Shown here in pieces: positions 26,332 through 35,803 of a stretch of DNA of 64,000 nt. Origin of the DNA: an uncultured Bacteroidaceae bacterium (lineage in GTDB: Bacteria; Bacteroidota; Bacteroidia; Bacteroidales; Bacteroidaceae). Each line of letters begins with the position of its first letter. Within the stretch, counting starts at the first letter, position 1. A program made the translations under genes and the position numbers. Location: NCBI GenBank assembly GCA_905235525.1, contig CAJOLW010000035.1:1-64000 (forward strand), read 5' to 3'. The notes under the pieces were generated by a model. It did not search any database and was not told where the DNA came from. It saw nothing but the letters and a program-made list of their open reading frames with translations.

Positions 26332-27553
26332 TTATTCCGTATGTACCATAGATAAATGCACAGGATGCGCTGCTTGTGCTAATATTTGTAACCATAACGC
26401 AATAGAAATGTGTTATGGTGAAGAGGGCTTCTTGTTTCCACATATTGATAAAATAAAATGTGTAGATTGTGGCTTGTGTAAAATTACATGTCCAGCAAAC
26501 AATCCTGTTAGCCTATATAAAGAACCTATAGGTGTTTATAGTGGCTGGAGTAAGGATGATAATGTTCGAATGCGAAGTGCATCTGGAGGTGCTTTTGCTG
26601 AGATAGCATCTTTTTTCATAAAGCATTATAATGCTGTTGTTTTTGGAGTGGCCATGAATCAGAATCTAGATGCAGTGCATGTTAGTATAGAAAAAATAGA
26701 AGATTTGTATAGATTACAAGGTAGTAAATATATCCAAAGCCATATTGGAGATGCCTATCGCCAAACTTTATACTTTCTTCAACGGGGAAGATTTGTGCTG
26801 TTTTCTGGAACTCCATGCCAAATTGGAGGCTTAAGGAAATTCTTAAAGAAAGATTATGAAACCCTTTTTACTATTGATTTAATATGTCATGGGGTTCCTT
26901 CAAAAAGGATATTTATTGACTACATAAAATATATTGAAGGAAAGTTAGGACATCGAGTTCGCGACATAAAGTTTAGAGAAAAGAAATGTTCCTGGATTTT
27001 TTTCAATATAGCAGTAAATGAGCAAGCAGGGATTTCCAACAAAAACATTTATGAATATGAAGGTGGGTATTTTGAGGATCCCTTTATACGTGCTTTTTTA
27101 CGTGATAATATCCTACGCCCAAGTTGCTACCAATGTCAATATACAAAGACAAAAAGAACCGCTGATTATACTCTTGCTGATTGGTGGGGATATGCGGGAA
27201 ATAGCAGGATGGATAAGGATTTTGAACAAAAGGGTGTTTCTTTGATATTTTGCAATACTCATAAAAGTTTTTCTCTAATTAAAAATATGAATATTTTATT
27301 GAGACAAAGGACACTTACTGAAGCTCTAGAAACGAATAAATCATTGCAGTACCCTTTCGTGATGCCCTCAACTCGAAAAGAATTTTGGAGTGATTATTCT
27401 GTGTTGAATTTCTCACAGATTGTGGACAAATGGTTTTATTGTGAGAAACTTCTTCCTAGTACCTATATTAAATATAAATATAGGCCTTCTATGATGAGGA
27501 AAATTCTCCTTAAATTTGCGCATTTATATGAGAAATGTCAGAAACTTATTTAA
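26321..27553 (+). CDS. 4Fe-4S ferredoxin / F420H2 dehydrogenase beta-subunit family protein
   Basis: This 410-residue protein has an N-terminal double [4Fe-4S] ferredoxin domain (CTGCAACANICNHNAI and CVDCGLCKITCPANNP). The coenzyme F420 hydrogenase/dehydrogenase beta-subunit domains follow, with SGGAFAEIASFFI, FSGTPCQIGGLRKFL, IDLICHGVPS and PSCYQCQYTK. In Bacteroidales capsule loci this family sits next to pyruvyltransferases, as here. The reaction is unknown. It overlaps the flippase and is followed by a pyruvyltransferase. A second, broken copy is at 40997. Confidence 0.88.
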   Translation: MESNYSVCTIDKCTGCAACANICNHNAIEMCYGEEGFLFPHIDKIKCVDCGLCKITCPANNPVSLYKEPIGVYSGWSKDDNVRMRSASGGAFAEIASFFIKHYNAVVFGVAMNQNLDAVHVSIEKIEDLYRLQGSKYIQSHIGDAYRQTLYFLQRGRFVLFSGTPCQIGGLRKFLKKDYETLFTIDLICHGVPSKRIFIDYIKYIEGKLGHRVRDIKFREKKCSWIFFNIAVNEQAGISNKNIYEYEGGYFEDPFIRAFLRDNILRPSCYQCQYTKTKRTADYTLADWWGYAGNSRMDKDFEQKGVSLIFCNTHKSFSLIKNMNILLRQRTLTEALETNKSLQYPFVMPSTRKEFWSDYSVLNFSQIVDKWFYCEKLLPSTYIKYKYRPSMMRKILLKFAHLYEKCQKLI

Positions 27554-27605
27554 TGTATACATCTATATGCCTTTTTAAGTAATTTAATTGGTTCATTTTT
27601 TAACA

Positions 27606-28652
27606 ATGAGACGGTCTTTTAGAGAATTTTTTATTGTGTTCTTATTATTAGTAAAAACAATCTTTAATAGGAGGGTAGTACTTTTTGTGGAGCCTCATCA
27701 TCCAAATCTAGGAGATTTGGCTCAACTTATGTGCACAAGAAAGTGGATAAAGTCAAAATATCCAGAGTGTAAATTGATTGAGGTAGGACAATTTTTTGTC
27801 CCTTTTGATAATAGTATAAAGGCTCATTTTTTTAATTTTAATGTTTTCAAATTATTATGTCTAAAACTGTTTGTTCACCATAATGATTTATTGATAGGGC
27901 ATAGTGGTTATTTTTTTACAGATCATCATACAGGATGGTTTGCATATGAGTTAATTTTGAAGTTTTTACCTTATAATCGTTTTTGTATATTACCTCAGAC
28001 AATTAATTTTTTTGATCCATTTGTGATAGATAGGGTTAGAAGATCTTTTTCTAATCATCCAAATCTCACATTGCTTTGTCGCGATAAAGTTTCATTTCAA
28101 AAGGCAAATGATTTTTTTTCTGGTATAAAGCTCCTACTGTATCCTGATATAGTTACTTCTTTAATTGGAACCTATCAATTTAAGAATAAACGTGAAGGTG
28201 TGCTTTTTTGTTTGAGAGATGATACTGAAGCGTATTATAAGGAAGATCAAATTACTACATTGAAATCTAAAATTGGGAATGTCAAGTCAGAACAGGCTGA
28301 TACAACGTTGAAAGGCCCAAGAAATCAGATAGAGAAGAATAGTGAGAAATTAATCTTTGATATGATAGAAAAGATGTCAACTTATCAAGTTGTTATTACT
28401 GATAGATATCATGGTACAATCTTTTCTGCAATTGCTTCTACTCCTGTAATAGTGCTTCGTTCTAATGACCATAAATTAAGTAGTGGAGTGAATTGGTTCC
28501 CCAAAGAGATATTCGGAGATATGATACAATATGCGGAAGATTTAGATCAAGCATTAAAAATGACGAGGGACATATTGGGAACTGTAAAAAATGAATATAA
28601 TAATCCTCCATATTTTAAAGAGAATTATTGGGACAAGACAGACAAATTTTAA
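27606..28652 (+). CDS. polysaccharide pyruvyl transferase family protein
   Basis: Enzymes of this family add pyruvate ketals to sugars using phosphoenolpyruvate. From ATG 27606 the protein has 348 residues. An alternative TTG 18 bases upstream seems unnecessary. The signature VVITDRYHGTIFSAIASTPV near the C-terminus is the family's phosphate-binding region, and LVEPHHPNLGDLAQLMCTRK is a typical N-terminal loop. It is paired with the ferredoxin-type protein before it. Together they probably decorate the exported repeat unit. Confidence 0.85.
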   Translation: MRRSFREFFIVFLLLVKTIFNRRVVLFVEPHHPNLGDLAQLMCTRKWIKSKYPECKLIEVGQFFVPFDNSIKAHFFNFNVFKLLCLKLFVHHNDLLIGHSGYFFTDHHTGWFAYELILKFLPYNRFCILPQTINFFDPFVIDRVRRSFSNHPNLTLLCRDKVSFQKANDFFSGIKLLLYPDIVTSLIGTYQFKNKREGVLFCLRDDTEAYYKEDQITTLKSKIGNVKSEQADTTLKGPRNQIEKNSEKLIFDMIEKMSTYQVVITDRYHGTIFSAIASTPVIVLRSNDHKLSSGVNWFPKEIFGDMIQYAEDLDQALKMTRDILGTVKNEYNNPPYFKENYWDKTDKF

Positions 28653-28656
28653 TAAT

Positions 28657-29613
28657 ATGAAGATTGATATAGTTATTTGTACAGACACCAACTATATCAT
28701 GCCATGTGGTATTTTATTCTATTCAATTTGTAAGAATAACCAGATGCATGATATTGTTTTCCATGCTGTTATAGATGAAAGTGTGACAGACGTGGACAAG
28801 GAGTCTTTAAATAAGACTGTAAATCAGTTTAACATGATAGTCGAATATCATATGGTTGATGGTCACCTGTTTGACTCTTTCCCAAATTTAGGGACAGGAG
28901 TATATGTTTCAAAAGCAACATATTACAGACTGTATCTTACTGAAATTCTGCCAAAATCTATAGATAAGGTTTTGTATTTGGATTGTGATATGATTGTGCG
29001 TAAGGATATTGCTCCTCTATGGAATATTGATATTTCAAACGTTGCCGTAGGTGTTTCTGCTGATGGCTGGGAATCCAAAATACAGATGTATAATAGACTT
29101 CAGTATCCATATATTAAAGGTTATTTTAATGCTGGTATGCTATTGATAAATCTCCGATACTGGCGTGAAAAGGATGTTTTGGGCAGGTGTCTCCATTTTA
29201 TAAAGAATCATTTTAAGAGGATTGTTTCTCATGATCAAGATGTTCTTAATTATGTACTTCAGGATGAGAAAATTTCTGTTGGAATTACTTACAATTTTCT
29301 GGAGAATTATTTGTATAAATCAGATGTTGCACTATATGACTATTGGAAGTATAAAACCGAAATTGATACTGTGAAAAATGACCCTGCAATTATTCACTTT
29401 GTTGCATCTAAGCCTTGGAATAAGAATTGTCGGAATCCTTATAAGGATATATTTCTTCAGTACAAATCCGAAACACTTTGGAAGGGAATTCCGATGTTTG
29501 GACATAAAGAAAGCATTCGTTCTATCATAAAAGATCTTTTAATTATTTTCAAGCTTATAAAGCCAAGAGAAGATTTTTTTGATTATGACTCAATTGAGGA
29601 ACTTCATATATAG
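28657..29613 (+). CDS. glycosyltransferase family 8
   Basis: A retaining sugar transferase of about 318 residues. From ATG 28657 the protein begins MKIDIVICTDTNYIMPCGIL, the GT8 start. The metal-binding DxD is in VLYLDCDMIVRKD. YFNAGMLLINLRYWR and SHDQDVLNYVLQ are also GT8 landmarks. A longer frame starts within the end of the previous gene and is rejected. It probably transfers glucose or galactose from the UDP form to the growing repeat unit on the cytoplasmic face of the inner membrane. Confidence 0.88.
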   Translation: MKIDIVICTDTNYIMPCGILFYSICKNNQMHDIVFHAVIDESVTDVDKESLNKTVNQFNMIVEYHMVDGHLFDSFPNLGTGVYVSKATYYRLYLTEILPKSIDKVLYLDCDMIVRKDIAPLWNIDISNVAVGVSADGWESKIQMYNRLQYPYIKGYFNAGMLLINLRYWREKDVLGRCLHFIKNHFKRIVSHDQDVLNYVLQDEKISVGITYNFLENYLYKSDVALYDYWKYKTEIDTVKNDPAIIHFVASKPWNKNCRNPYKDIFLQYKSETLWKGIPMFGHKESIRSIIKDLLIIFKLIKPREDFFDYDSIEELHI

Positions 29614-29633
29614 TTGTTGCTTTTTTTGCCATT

Positions 29634-30791
29634 ATGACCATATATTCTGTAATAACTCTTATCTTGCTGCTATTATTTCTTGTAGAACAAAGAGGTGTGC
29701 CAGAGAATATTGACAAGAAACTATTTCTTGTTGCCTCATTTTGTGTGTTCTTTATTAGTGCCTTTCGAGGTGAGAATGTGGGAGGAGACATGATTGAATA
29801 TGTTCACTTCTGGCAAGGAAAAGATGATATGTATGGTACATGGAAAAACCCAAACGAGGCACTTTTATTTGAACCAGGGTTAAGTCTGTTTTGTTATTTT
29901 CTTCATTTATTCAATAACGGTGAGGCTTGGTTCTTTGTTTTTTTTACGACTTTAGTTATACAATTCCCTTTTTTCTATTTGATTTGGAGAGATTCATCTT
30001 ATAAGGTGTTGTCGGTTCTTCTATATATGGTTTTGTGGGGATTGCTTGATATTAGTTATACTGGCTTACGTCAAGTAATAGGGGGGGCAATGTGTATAAT
30101 GGCTTATATAGTTTGGACAACTCCTTTTAGGATAAGAGTCTTTAAATATCTTATACTGTTTTTTTTAATTGCCTTTTCTCTATCATTTCATACAGTAACT
30201 TACTTCTGTGTACCGCTTTATTGTGCTTTTGTGATTTTAAAAAGTAAAAGGAATTGGTTTAATCTAAGTATATTATTATCAACGCTTATATTTGGAATAG
30301 TTTTTTCAAAAGTTGCTCCTGTTCTATTTGAAATGACAGGTACATTGTTTGCTTCCTTTGATTTGCTATTTAGGCTAAATCATTATTTCGATGGAATAGG
30401 TGTGGATGATGGTCTCAGAGAAGAGGCCATGATAGGATTAAAACAAATTCTTACAACTCTGGTTGTTTGTTTGATAGTTACCTTTTCTAATAGAGATAGC
30501 CGCAATAATTTTTATATTAATTGTTTAGTTTTTGGGTGTTCTTTATTTAATGTTTTTGTTTCATTTCCTAATGCAGGTCGTTTTTTGTTTCCATATCTCT
30601 TTGTCGGCATTATTTGTTCACCGTCAAAAAATGTAATTAACAGGGCTCCTCTTTATAAGTTCTTATTTGTTACATTTGTCGTGATATTGTCATTGCATCA
30701 AATACATACATGGGAGAAAGGTTTTGGTGATAAGAATTCGAGTTTTTATGTTTTTAACCAGATGTTTCCTTACAATTTTATTTGGGAATAA
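29634..30791 (+). CDS. EpsG-family polysaccharide polymerase (Wzy role)
   Basis: A 385-residue membrane protein with about 9-10 hydrophobic segments and the EpsG-like start FISAFRGENVGGDMIEYVHF. The conserved YTGLRQVIGGAMCIMAYIVW and FHTVTYFCVPLYC regions are present. EpsG/Wzy enzymes join repeat units on the outer face of the inner membrane. It lies directly after a glycosyltransferase and before the dideoxysugar genes. It is very AT-rich, like the flippase. Confidence 0.82.
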   Translation: MTIYSVITLILLLLFLVEQRGVPENIDKKLFLVASFCVFFISAFRGENVGGDMIEYVHFWQGKDDMYGTWKNPNEALLFEPGLSLFCYFLHLFNNGEAWFFVFFTTLVIQFPFFYLIWRDSSYKVLSVLLYMVLWGLLDISYTGLRQVIGGAMCIMAYIVWTTPFRIRVFKYLILFFLIAFSLSFHTVTYFCVPLYCAFVILKSKRNWFNLSILLSTLIFGIVFSKVAPVLFEMTGTLFASFDLLFRLNHYFDGIGVDDGLREEAMIGLKQILTTLVVCLIVTFSNRDSRNNFYINCLVFGCSLFNVFVSFPNAGRFLFPYLFVGIICSPSKNVINRAPLYKFLFVTFVVILSLHQIHTWEKGFGDKNSSFYVFNQMFPYNFIWE

Positions 30792-30821
30792 TATTATAGA
30801 ATTTAACAAAGCATTATAATT

Positions 30822-32165
30822 ATGTCAAAGAAAGAAGAACTCAAGAAAAAGATTCTCGATCTTACTCGTGAGTATTACAGAGAAGTTCATGCTCCCCTGT
30901 CAGTCTTTGAAGCAGGCAAGACCCGTGTGAACTATGGTGGCCGTTTCTTCGATGCGGAGGAGATGGTAAACCTTGTGGATGCTTCCCTTGATTTCTGGCT
31001 GACAGCCGGTCCTTGGGCGCATAAGTTTGAAACCCGTTTGGCAAAGTGGCTTGGTGTAAAGTATTGCTCGCTTTGCAACTCTGGTTCTTCGGCTAACCTG
31101 TTGGCATTCTCCGCCTTGACGGCTCCAGAGTTGGGTGAACGTCAGATTAAAAGAGGCGATGAAGTCATCACTGTTGCTGCCGGATTCCCGACCACTGTGG
31201 CCTGTATCGTTCAGTATGGGGCTGTGCCAGTGTTCATTGATATGAGCATTGAAGAGAGCAACATTGACACTGCACAATTGGAGGCTGCATATAGTCCTAA
31301 AACCAAGGCTGTGATGATTGCTCACTCATTGGGCAATCCATTCAACCTACAGGCTGTTGTAGATTTCTGCCAGAAGCACAACCTATGGCTGGTGGAAGAC
31401 AACTGCGATGCTCTGGGCTCAGAATATTTCATTGATGGTGAGTGGAAGAAAACAGGAACCATCGGTGACATCGGCACGAGCAGTTTCTATCCTCCTCATC
31501 ACATGACGATGGGTGAGGGCGGTGCTGTCTATACCAACAATCCCGAACTGCATAAGTATGTAAACTCCTATCGTGATTGGGGACGTGACTGCTGGTGTGT
31601 GGGTGGTGTTGATAACACTTGCGGATGCCGTTTTACAGGCCAGTTCGGACAACTTCCTCAAGGGTATGACCATAAGTATGTGTATTCGCATTTAGGCTAT
31701 AACCTGAAGGCTACGGACTTGCAGGCTGCCATCGGATGTGCCCAGTTAGAGAAACTTGACCTCATCGTGCAGCGTCGTCGGGAGAACTTCGATACGATGT
31801 ACAATGGTCTGAAAGGTGCTAAGGGACTTCTGCTGCCTGAACCGCAGAAGAACTCAAAGCCCAGTTGGTTCGGCTTCTTCATTACGGTGAAGGAGGATGC
31901 AGGTTATACACGCAATGAATTGACTTCCTATCTGGAAGAACATAAGATTCAAACCCGCAACCTCTTTGCCGGTAACCTGCTCCGTCATCCTGCTTTTGAA
32001 CAATACGAAGCAGGTAAGGATTACCGTGTTGTGGGCGGTTCACTTCCTGTCACAGACAGCATCATGCGTGATTCATTCTGGCTCGGTGTCTATCCTGGCA
32101 TGACTCCAGAGAAACTGCAGTACATGATAGATACTATTAAGGCTTTCGTTGCAACGAAAGGATAA
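30822..32165 (+). CDS. rfbH: CDP-4-keto-6-deoxyglucose-3-dehydrase
   Basis: RfbH (E1/DdhC) removes the C3 hydroxyl of CDP-4-keto-6-deoxyglucose with PMP and a [2Fe-2S] cluster. The 447-residue protein has the DegT/DnrJ/EryC1 fold, but in place of the PLP lysine it has the diagnostic His (FYPPHHMTMGEGGAVYT). The cluster cysteines lie around RDCWCVGGVDNTCGCRF. The first half is GC-richer than the polymerase before it. It heads the CDP-dideoxyhexose block with rfbF, rfbG, a reductase and a TPP enzyme. Confidence 0.94.
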   Translation: MSKKEELKKKILDLTREYYREVHAPLSVFEAGKTRVNYGGRFFDAEEMVNLVDASLDFWLTAGPWAHKFETRLAKWLGVKYCSLCNSGSSANLLAFSALTAPELGERQIKRGDEVITVAAGFPTTVACIVQYGAVPVFIDMSIEESNIDTAQLEAAYSPKTKAVMIAHSLGNPFNLQAVVDFCQKHNLWLVEDNCDALGSEYFIDGEWKKTGTIGDIGTSSFYPPHHMTMGEGGAVYTNNPELHKYVNSYRDWGRDCWCVGGVDNTCGCRFTGQFGQLPQGYDHKYVYSHLGYNLKATDLQAAIGCAQLEKLDLIVQRRRENFDTMYNGLKGAKGLLLPEPQKNSKPSWFGFFITVKEDAGYTRNELTSYLEEHKIQTRNLFAGNLLRHPAFEQYEAGKDYRVVGGSLPVTDSIMRDSFWLGVYPGMTPEKLQYMIDTIKAFVATKG

Positions 32166-32210
32166 AATCTGTGTTATCTGTAAAATCCGTGTGACATTAA
32201 AGTAAAACTT

Positions 32211-33008
32211 ATGAAGGTCGTTCTATTAGCAGGTGGCTTTGGATCCCGTATCAGCGAGGAGTCGATATACAAGCCCAAGCCGATGATTGAAATAGGTGGT
32301 ATGCCTATTCTCTGGCATATCATGAAGGAGTTTGCCTATTATGGGTATAACGAGTTCATCATCTGTGCAGGTTACAAGCAGGAGTATATCAAGGAGTGGT
32401 TTGCTAACTACTATATCCACAATTCGGATATCAGTTTTGACTACCGCAATGGTAAGAATGAAGTGACGGTGCACCACAGCAGACTGGAGCCTTGGAAGGT
32501 GACCGTTGTGGATACAGGCTATAACACCATGACTGGTGGACGTATCAAGCGAGTGCAAGAGTATGTGGGTGATGAACCTTTTTTCATGACCTACGGTGAT
32601 GGTGTTTGTGATGTTAACATCAATAAACTTCTTGAGTTCCATCAGTCTCATGGCAGACTGGCCACACTGACAGCCGTCAAGATGAAACAGGAAAAGGGTG
32701 TACTTGATATAGAGGGAGGAGCAGTGAAGTCTTTCCGCGAGAAAAACATCTCAGATGGCGCGCCCATCAATGCTGGCTATATGGTTCTTGAACCATCCAT
32801 ATTCAACTATATTGAAGGAGATTCAACAGTGTTTGAGAAAGAGCCCCTTAACAAGTTGGTGGAGGATGGTCAGTTGATGTCGTATATCCATGAGGGCTTC
32901 TGGCAGTGTATGGATAACGTACGTGAGAAAGAGATGCTTGAAAAACTGCTTCAGGCTGGCAAGGCTCCATGGAAGAAATGGGAACGTGTGGTACCGAAGA
33001 AAGTTTAG
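32211..33008 (+). CDS. rfbF: glucose-1-phosphate cytidylyltransferase
   Basis: RfbF (DdhA) makes CDP-glucose from CTP and glucose-1-phosphate, the entry step to CDP-3,6-dideoxyhexoses. The 265-residue protein begins with the nucleotide-binding LLAGGFGSRISEESIYKPKP. MIEIGGMPILWHIMKEF and FFMTYGDGVCDVNI (metal site) follow. The family end EKLLQAGKAPWKKW is present. The short gaps before and after it hold AATCTGTGT-type words that recur in the first 500 bases of the window. Confidence 0.95.
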   Translation: MKVVLLAGGFGSRISEESIYKPKPMIEIGGMPILWHIMKEFAYYGYNEFIICAGYKQEYIKEWFANYYIHNSDISFDYRNGKNEVTVHHSRLEPWKVTVVDTGYNTMTGGRIKRVQEYVGDEPFFMTYGDGVCDVNINKLLEFHQSHGRLATLTAVKMKQEKGVLDIEGGAVKSFREKNISDGAPINAGYMVLEPSIFNYIEGDSTVFEKEPLNKLVEDGQLMSYIHEGFWQCMDNVREKEMLEKLLQAGKAPWKKWERVVPKKV

Positions 33009-33073
33009 TGGTTATAGGTTGGTGGTTAGCAGCATTAAATCTGTGATATCAGTGTGAGAAAAGAAAAACGAGT

Positions 33074-34153
33074 ATGATAGACATTTTCAATCAGTTTTAC
33101 AGGGGAAAGCGTGTGCTGGTAACGGGGCACACAGGTTTCAAAGGCTCGTGGCTTTCCATCTGGCTTCATGAGATGGGGACAGAAGTTATAGGTGTTGGTT
33201 TAGCCCCTTATTCAGAAAAAGACAACTTCGTCCTCTCTGGTATAGGGGACAAAATCAAGGCAGATATTCGTGCAGACATCCGTGATGGCCAGAAGATGAA
33301 AGACATCTTTAAGGAGTATCAGCCTGAGGTTGTGTTCCATCTGGCAGCCCAGCCATTAGTACGTCTCAGTTATGAGATTCCAGTAGAGACATACGAGACC
33401 AATGTGATGGGTAGCATCAATATCATGGAAGCAGCACGGGTGACGGACTCTGTGAAGGTGGTGGTGATGATAACCACCGACAAATGCTATGAGAACAAGG
33501 AACAAATCTGGGGTTATCGAGAAAATGAGCCGATGGGAGGCTATGACCCCTACAGTTCATCCAAAGGTGCGGCAGAAATCGCCATCAATTCGTGGCGCAG
33601 AAGTTTCTTCAACCCTAAAGATTACGGAACGAAGCACCATGTGGCAATTGCCAGTGTGAGAGCCGGAAATGTGGTTGGTGGTGGCGACTGGGCAAAAGAC
33701 CGCATCATTCCAGACTGTATTCGTTCCATTGAAGTGGATAAACCAATAGAAATCCGTTCTCCCAAGGCTATTCGCCCTTGGCAGCATGTGTTGGAGCCGC
33801 TGAGTGGCTATCTGTTGCTGGCATCCAAGATGTGGCAAGAGCCAACCAAGTATTGTGAGGGCTGGAACTTCGGTCCAAGAACAGAGAGTATCACTCCAGT
33901 TTGGGATGTTGCCACCAAACTCATCAAGAACTATGGCAAAGGTGAACTGAAGGATGTTTCAGACCCCAATGCACTGCATGAGGCAAATCTCCTGATGTTA
34001 GATATCTCAAAAGCCAAGTTCCATTTAGGTTGGGAACCACGCACTAACATTGACCAATGTGTGGCTTTTGTGACAGATTGGTACAAACGATATCAACAAG
34101 AGGATGCCTATAGCCTCTGTGTGGAACAGATTGCTGCATTTACCTCAAAATAG
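33074..34153 (+). CDS. rfbG: CDP-glucose 4,6-dehydratase
   Basis: RfbG (DdhB) converts CDP-glucose to CDP-4-keto-6-deoxyglucose with bound NAD. The 359-residue SDR has GHTGFKGSWLSIWLHEMG for dinucleotide binding, FHLAAQPLVRLSYEIPVETY, and the catalytic YDPYSSSKGAAE (YxxxK). The C-terminal WNFGPRTESITPVWDVA segment is typical of the family. It supplies substrate for RfbH. The toxin-antitoxin pair inserted after it separates it from the reductase and TPP genes. Confidence 0.95.
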   Translation: MIDIFNQFYRGKRVLVTGHTGFKGSWLSIWLHEMGTEVIGVGLAPYSEKDNFVLSGIGDKIKADIRADIRDGQKMKDIFKEYQPEVVFHLAAQPLVRLSYEIPVETYETNVMGSINIMEAARVTDSVKVVVMITTDKCYENKEQIWGYRENEPMGGYDPYSSSKGAAEIAINSWRRSFFNPKDYGTKHHVAIASVRAGNVVGGGDWAKDRIIPDCIRSIEVDKPIEIRSPKAIRPWQHVLEPLSGYLLLASKMWQEPTKYCEGWNFGPRTESITPVWDVATKLIKNYGKGELKDVSDPNALHEANLLMLDISKAKFHLGWEPRTNIDQCVAFVTDWYKRYQQEDAYSLCVEQIAAFTSK

Positions 34154-34182
34154 TCTCAAAATAGTATTTTTTTCCTGGAAAA

Positions 34183-34214
34183 TTTGTACTGTATGAGAAT
34201 TGTTTGTATTTTTG
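34183..34214 (+). promoter_or_regulatory. promoter of the PIN toxin-antitoxin pair (TTTG-N20-TATTTTTG)
   Basis: TTTG at 34183-34186, exactly 20 bases, and TATTTTTG at 34207-34214 match the Bacteroidetes consensus. It starts 30 bases after the rfbG stop and 27 bases before the antitoxin ATG, so the pair can be expressed on its own inside the polysaccharide operon. Confidence 0.7.
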
Positions 34215-34240
34215 TACCCGATTTATATAAATATGACATT

Positions 34241-34393
34241 ATGATAGCAACCACGACAACGTCTTTATCGGAGAGCAGGCATTCCAGGATTCTCAATGCA
34301 AGAGAGTACGCAAGAAAGATGGGAAGGAAGCCACTTACTGCTGAGCAACGCAAGGAGTTTGTGAAGATGGTGGCAGAATTCACCAACCTGTAG
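34241..34393 (+). CDS. small antitoxin candidate paired with a PIN toxin
   Basis: From ATG 34241 the protein has 50 residues (MIATTTTSLSESRHSRILNA, ending FVKMVAEFTNL). The frame is open 19 codons upstream, but the promoter at 34183-34214 overlaps that part, so the short start is preferred. It is basic, with ILNAREYARKMGRKPLT. It ends three bases before the PIN-domain gene, the usual antitoxin-toxin layout. No DNA-binding family is recognised. Confidence 0.6.
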   Translation: MIATTTTSLSESRHSRILNAREYARKMGRKPLTAEQRKEFVKMVAEFTNL

Positions 34394-34396
34394 TTT

Positions 34397-34819
34397 ATGC
34401 GATATCTGCTTGATACTTGTATCATGCTCTATATGGTCAGGGATACTGGCGAGATGAGTAATGATGTAGAGGCTGTAGTCAATGACTATGGCAACCAGTT
34501 GTATATGTGTGCTGTGAGCATCCGTGAGATAGTGGCAGCATGGTATAAGTATGAGGATATGCAGGAAAACTGGAAAGCACCAGAATACGTTATAAAGGAA
34601 CTGACAGACCAATGGGGTGTGCAGGTGCTTTATCCTCAGCATGAGCATTATCAGACTTTCGTACGTTTGCAAAGAAATTTTGAAGCCAAACACACCGATA
34701 CAACTGACCACCTCATAATTGCTCATGCCATTACGGAAAAGATGACTCTCATTTCTTCAGATACTAAATTCGGCTTTTATTGCAAACAAGGTCTTGACTA
34801 TTTCTACAACAAGAAATAG
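34397..34819 (+). CDS. vapC: PIN-domain ribonuclease toxin (VapC-like)
   Basis: The 140-residue protein shows the PIN-domain acidic residues: RYLLDTCIMLYMV (first Asp), VSIREIVAAW (Glu), HTDTTDHLIIAHA (Asp), and LISSDTKF (last Asp). VapC toxins cleave tRNA or rRNA and are held by a cognate antitoxin, here the 50-residue gene just upstream. It sits between two genes of the dideoxysugar pathway and so interrupts an otherwise functional block. Confidence 0.82.
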   Translation: MRYLLDTCIMLYMVRDTGEMSNDVEAVVNDYGNQLYMCAVSIREIVAAWYKYEDMQENWKAPEYVIKELTDQWGVQVLYPQHEHYQTFVRLQRNFEAKHTDTTDHLIIAHAITEKMTLISSDTKFGFYCKQGLDYFYNKK

Positions 34820-34889
34820 GAACATTTAAGTTTGTAGATTTATTTCCCCATGTGTTCCCGGCATGGGTCTATATGTTTTTTAGTTTTTT

Positions 34890-35798
34890 ATGAAATACAT
34901 AGTCACTGGAGCTACCAGCTTCATTGGCCTTGAACTGACTGACTATCTGCTTAGCCAGCAGCATCAAGTCGTGGCGGTGTGCAGACCCGATTCCAAAGGA
35001 TTGTCAAAGATTCCCGCAGGAGTGAAAATCGTCACAGCCGAGATGTCAAGGTATGGCTGTCTGTACCGTGACATTGAGCATGCTGATGTGTTTGTCAACC
35101 TTGCATGGGGAGGAACGGGTCATGACGGCAGGAATGTTCAGGATGTCCAGAAAGAGAATGTCACCAACACTGTAGCAGCAATGTTTGCAGCAGACAAGAT
35201 GGGCTGTAAGGTGTTCGTGGAGGCAGGTAGTCAGGCAGAATACGGTACGGTGATGGAGAAGATAACCGAAGAAACGCCCTGTCATCCGTTCTCAGAATAC
35301 GGCAAGGCCAAACTGGAAGTGAAGAACCGACTCTTCGAACTCTCTGAACAGCTTGGCATCAAATACATCCATCTTCGTATCTTCAGCCTGTTTGGAGAGA
35401 ACGATCATCCTTGGACTTTGGTGATGAGTAGCATTGACAAGATGTTACGCAATGAACCGATAGACCTGAGTTCCTGCACTCAAAAATGGAACTTCCTTTA
35501 TGTGAAGGATGCAGTCAAACAAATCACGGGTCTTGTTGAACATGCCCTTAACAGCAAGACGTTCCGACATGATGTGTATAATATTGCCTCTGATGATACT
35601 CGTATGTTGAAACTGTTCGTGGAGGAAATGTATAGTCTCACAGGCTCAAATAGCGTCCTGAACTTTGGGGCAGTGAAACCTTCCAATACCGTATCGCTGA
35701 ATCCCAATATGGCAAAGACAGAATCTGCAACAGGTTTTCTTTCAGAATATAAATTCAACGAAGTTGTCAACAAGATTATAGAGAAATACAAAAAATAG
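34890..35798 (+). CDS. NAD(P)-dependent sugar reductase/epimerase (SDR), candidate CDP-sugar reductase
   Basis: A 302-residue extended SDR. It has GATSFIGLELTDYLLSQQHQ (nucleotide loop), FVEAGSQAEYGTV, and FSEYGKAKLEVKNR (YxxxK). The EAGSQAEYG and FLYVKDAVKQI wording resembles RfbJ/abequose-synthase-like CDP-sugar reductases. Next to rfbF, rfbG, rfbH and a TPP enzyme, I infer that it reduces the branched or 4-keto CDP-dideoxy sugar, as YerF or RfbJ would. The specific product cannot be fixed from sequence alone. Confidence 0.7.
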   Translation: MKYIVTGATSFIGLELTDYLLSQQHQVVAVCRPDSKGLSKIPAGVKIVTAEMSRYGCLYRDIEHADVFVNLAWGGTGHDGRNVQDVQKENVTNTVAAMFAADKMGCKVFVEAGSQAEYGTVMEKITEETPCHPFSEYGKAKLEVKNRLFELSEQLGIKYIHLRIFSLFGENDHPWTLVMSSIDKMLRNEPIDLSSCTQKWNFLYVKDAVKQITGLVEHALNSKTFRHDVYNIASDDTRMLKLFVEEMYSLTGSNSVLNFGAVKPSNTVSLNPNMAKTESATGFLSEYKFNEVVNKIIEKYKK

Positions 35799-35803
35799 AA
35801 TAT

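Noticed and set aside
28591..28656. Longer start for the GT8 gene inside the previous gene
   Set aside because: The family start MKIDIVICTD is at 28657, and the upstream part overlaps the pyruvyltransferase coding sequence.
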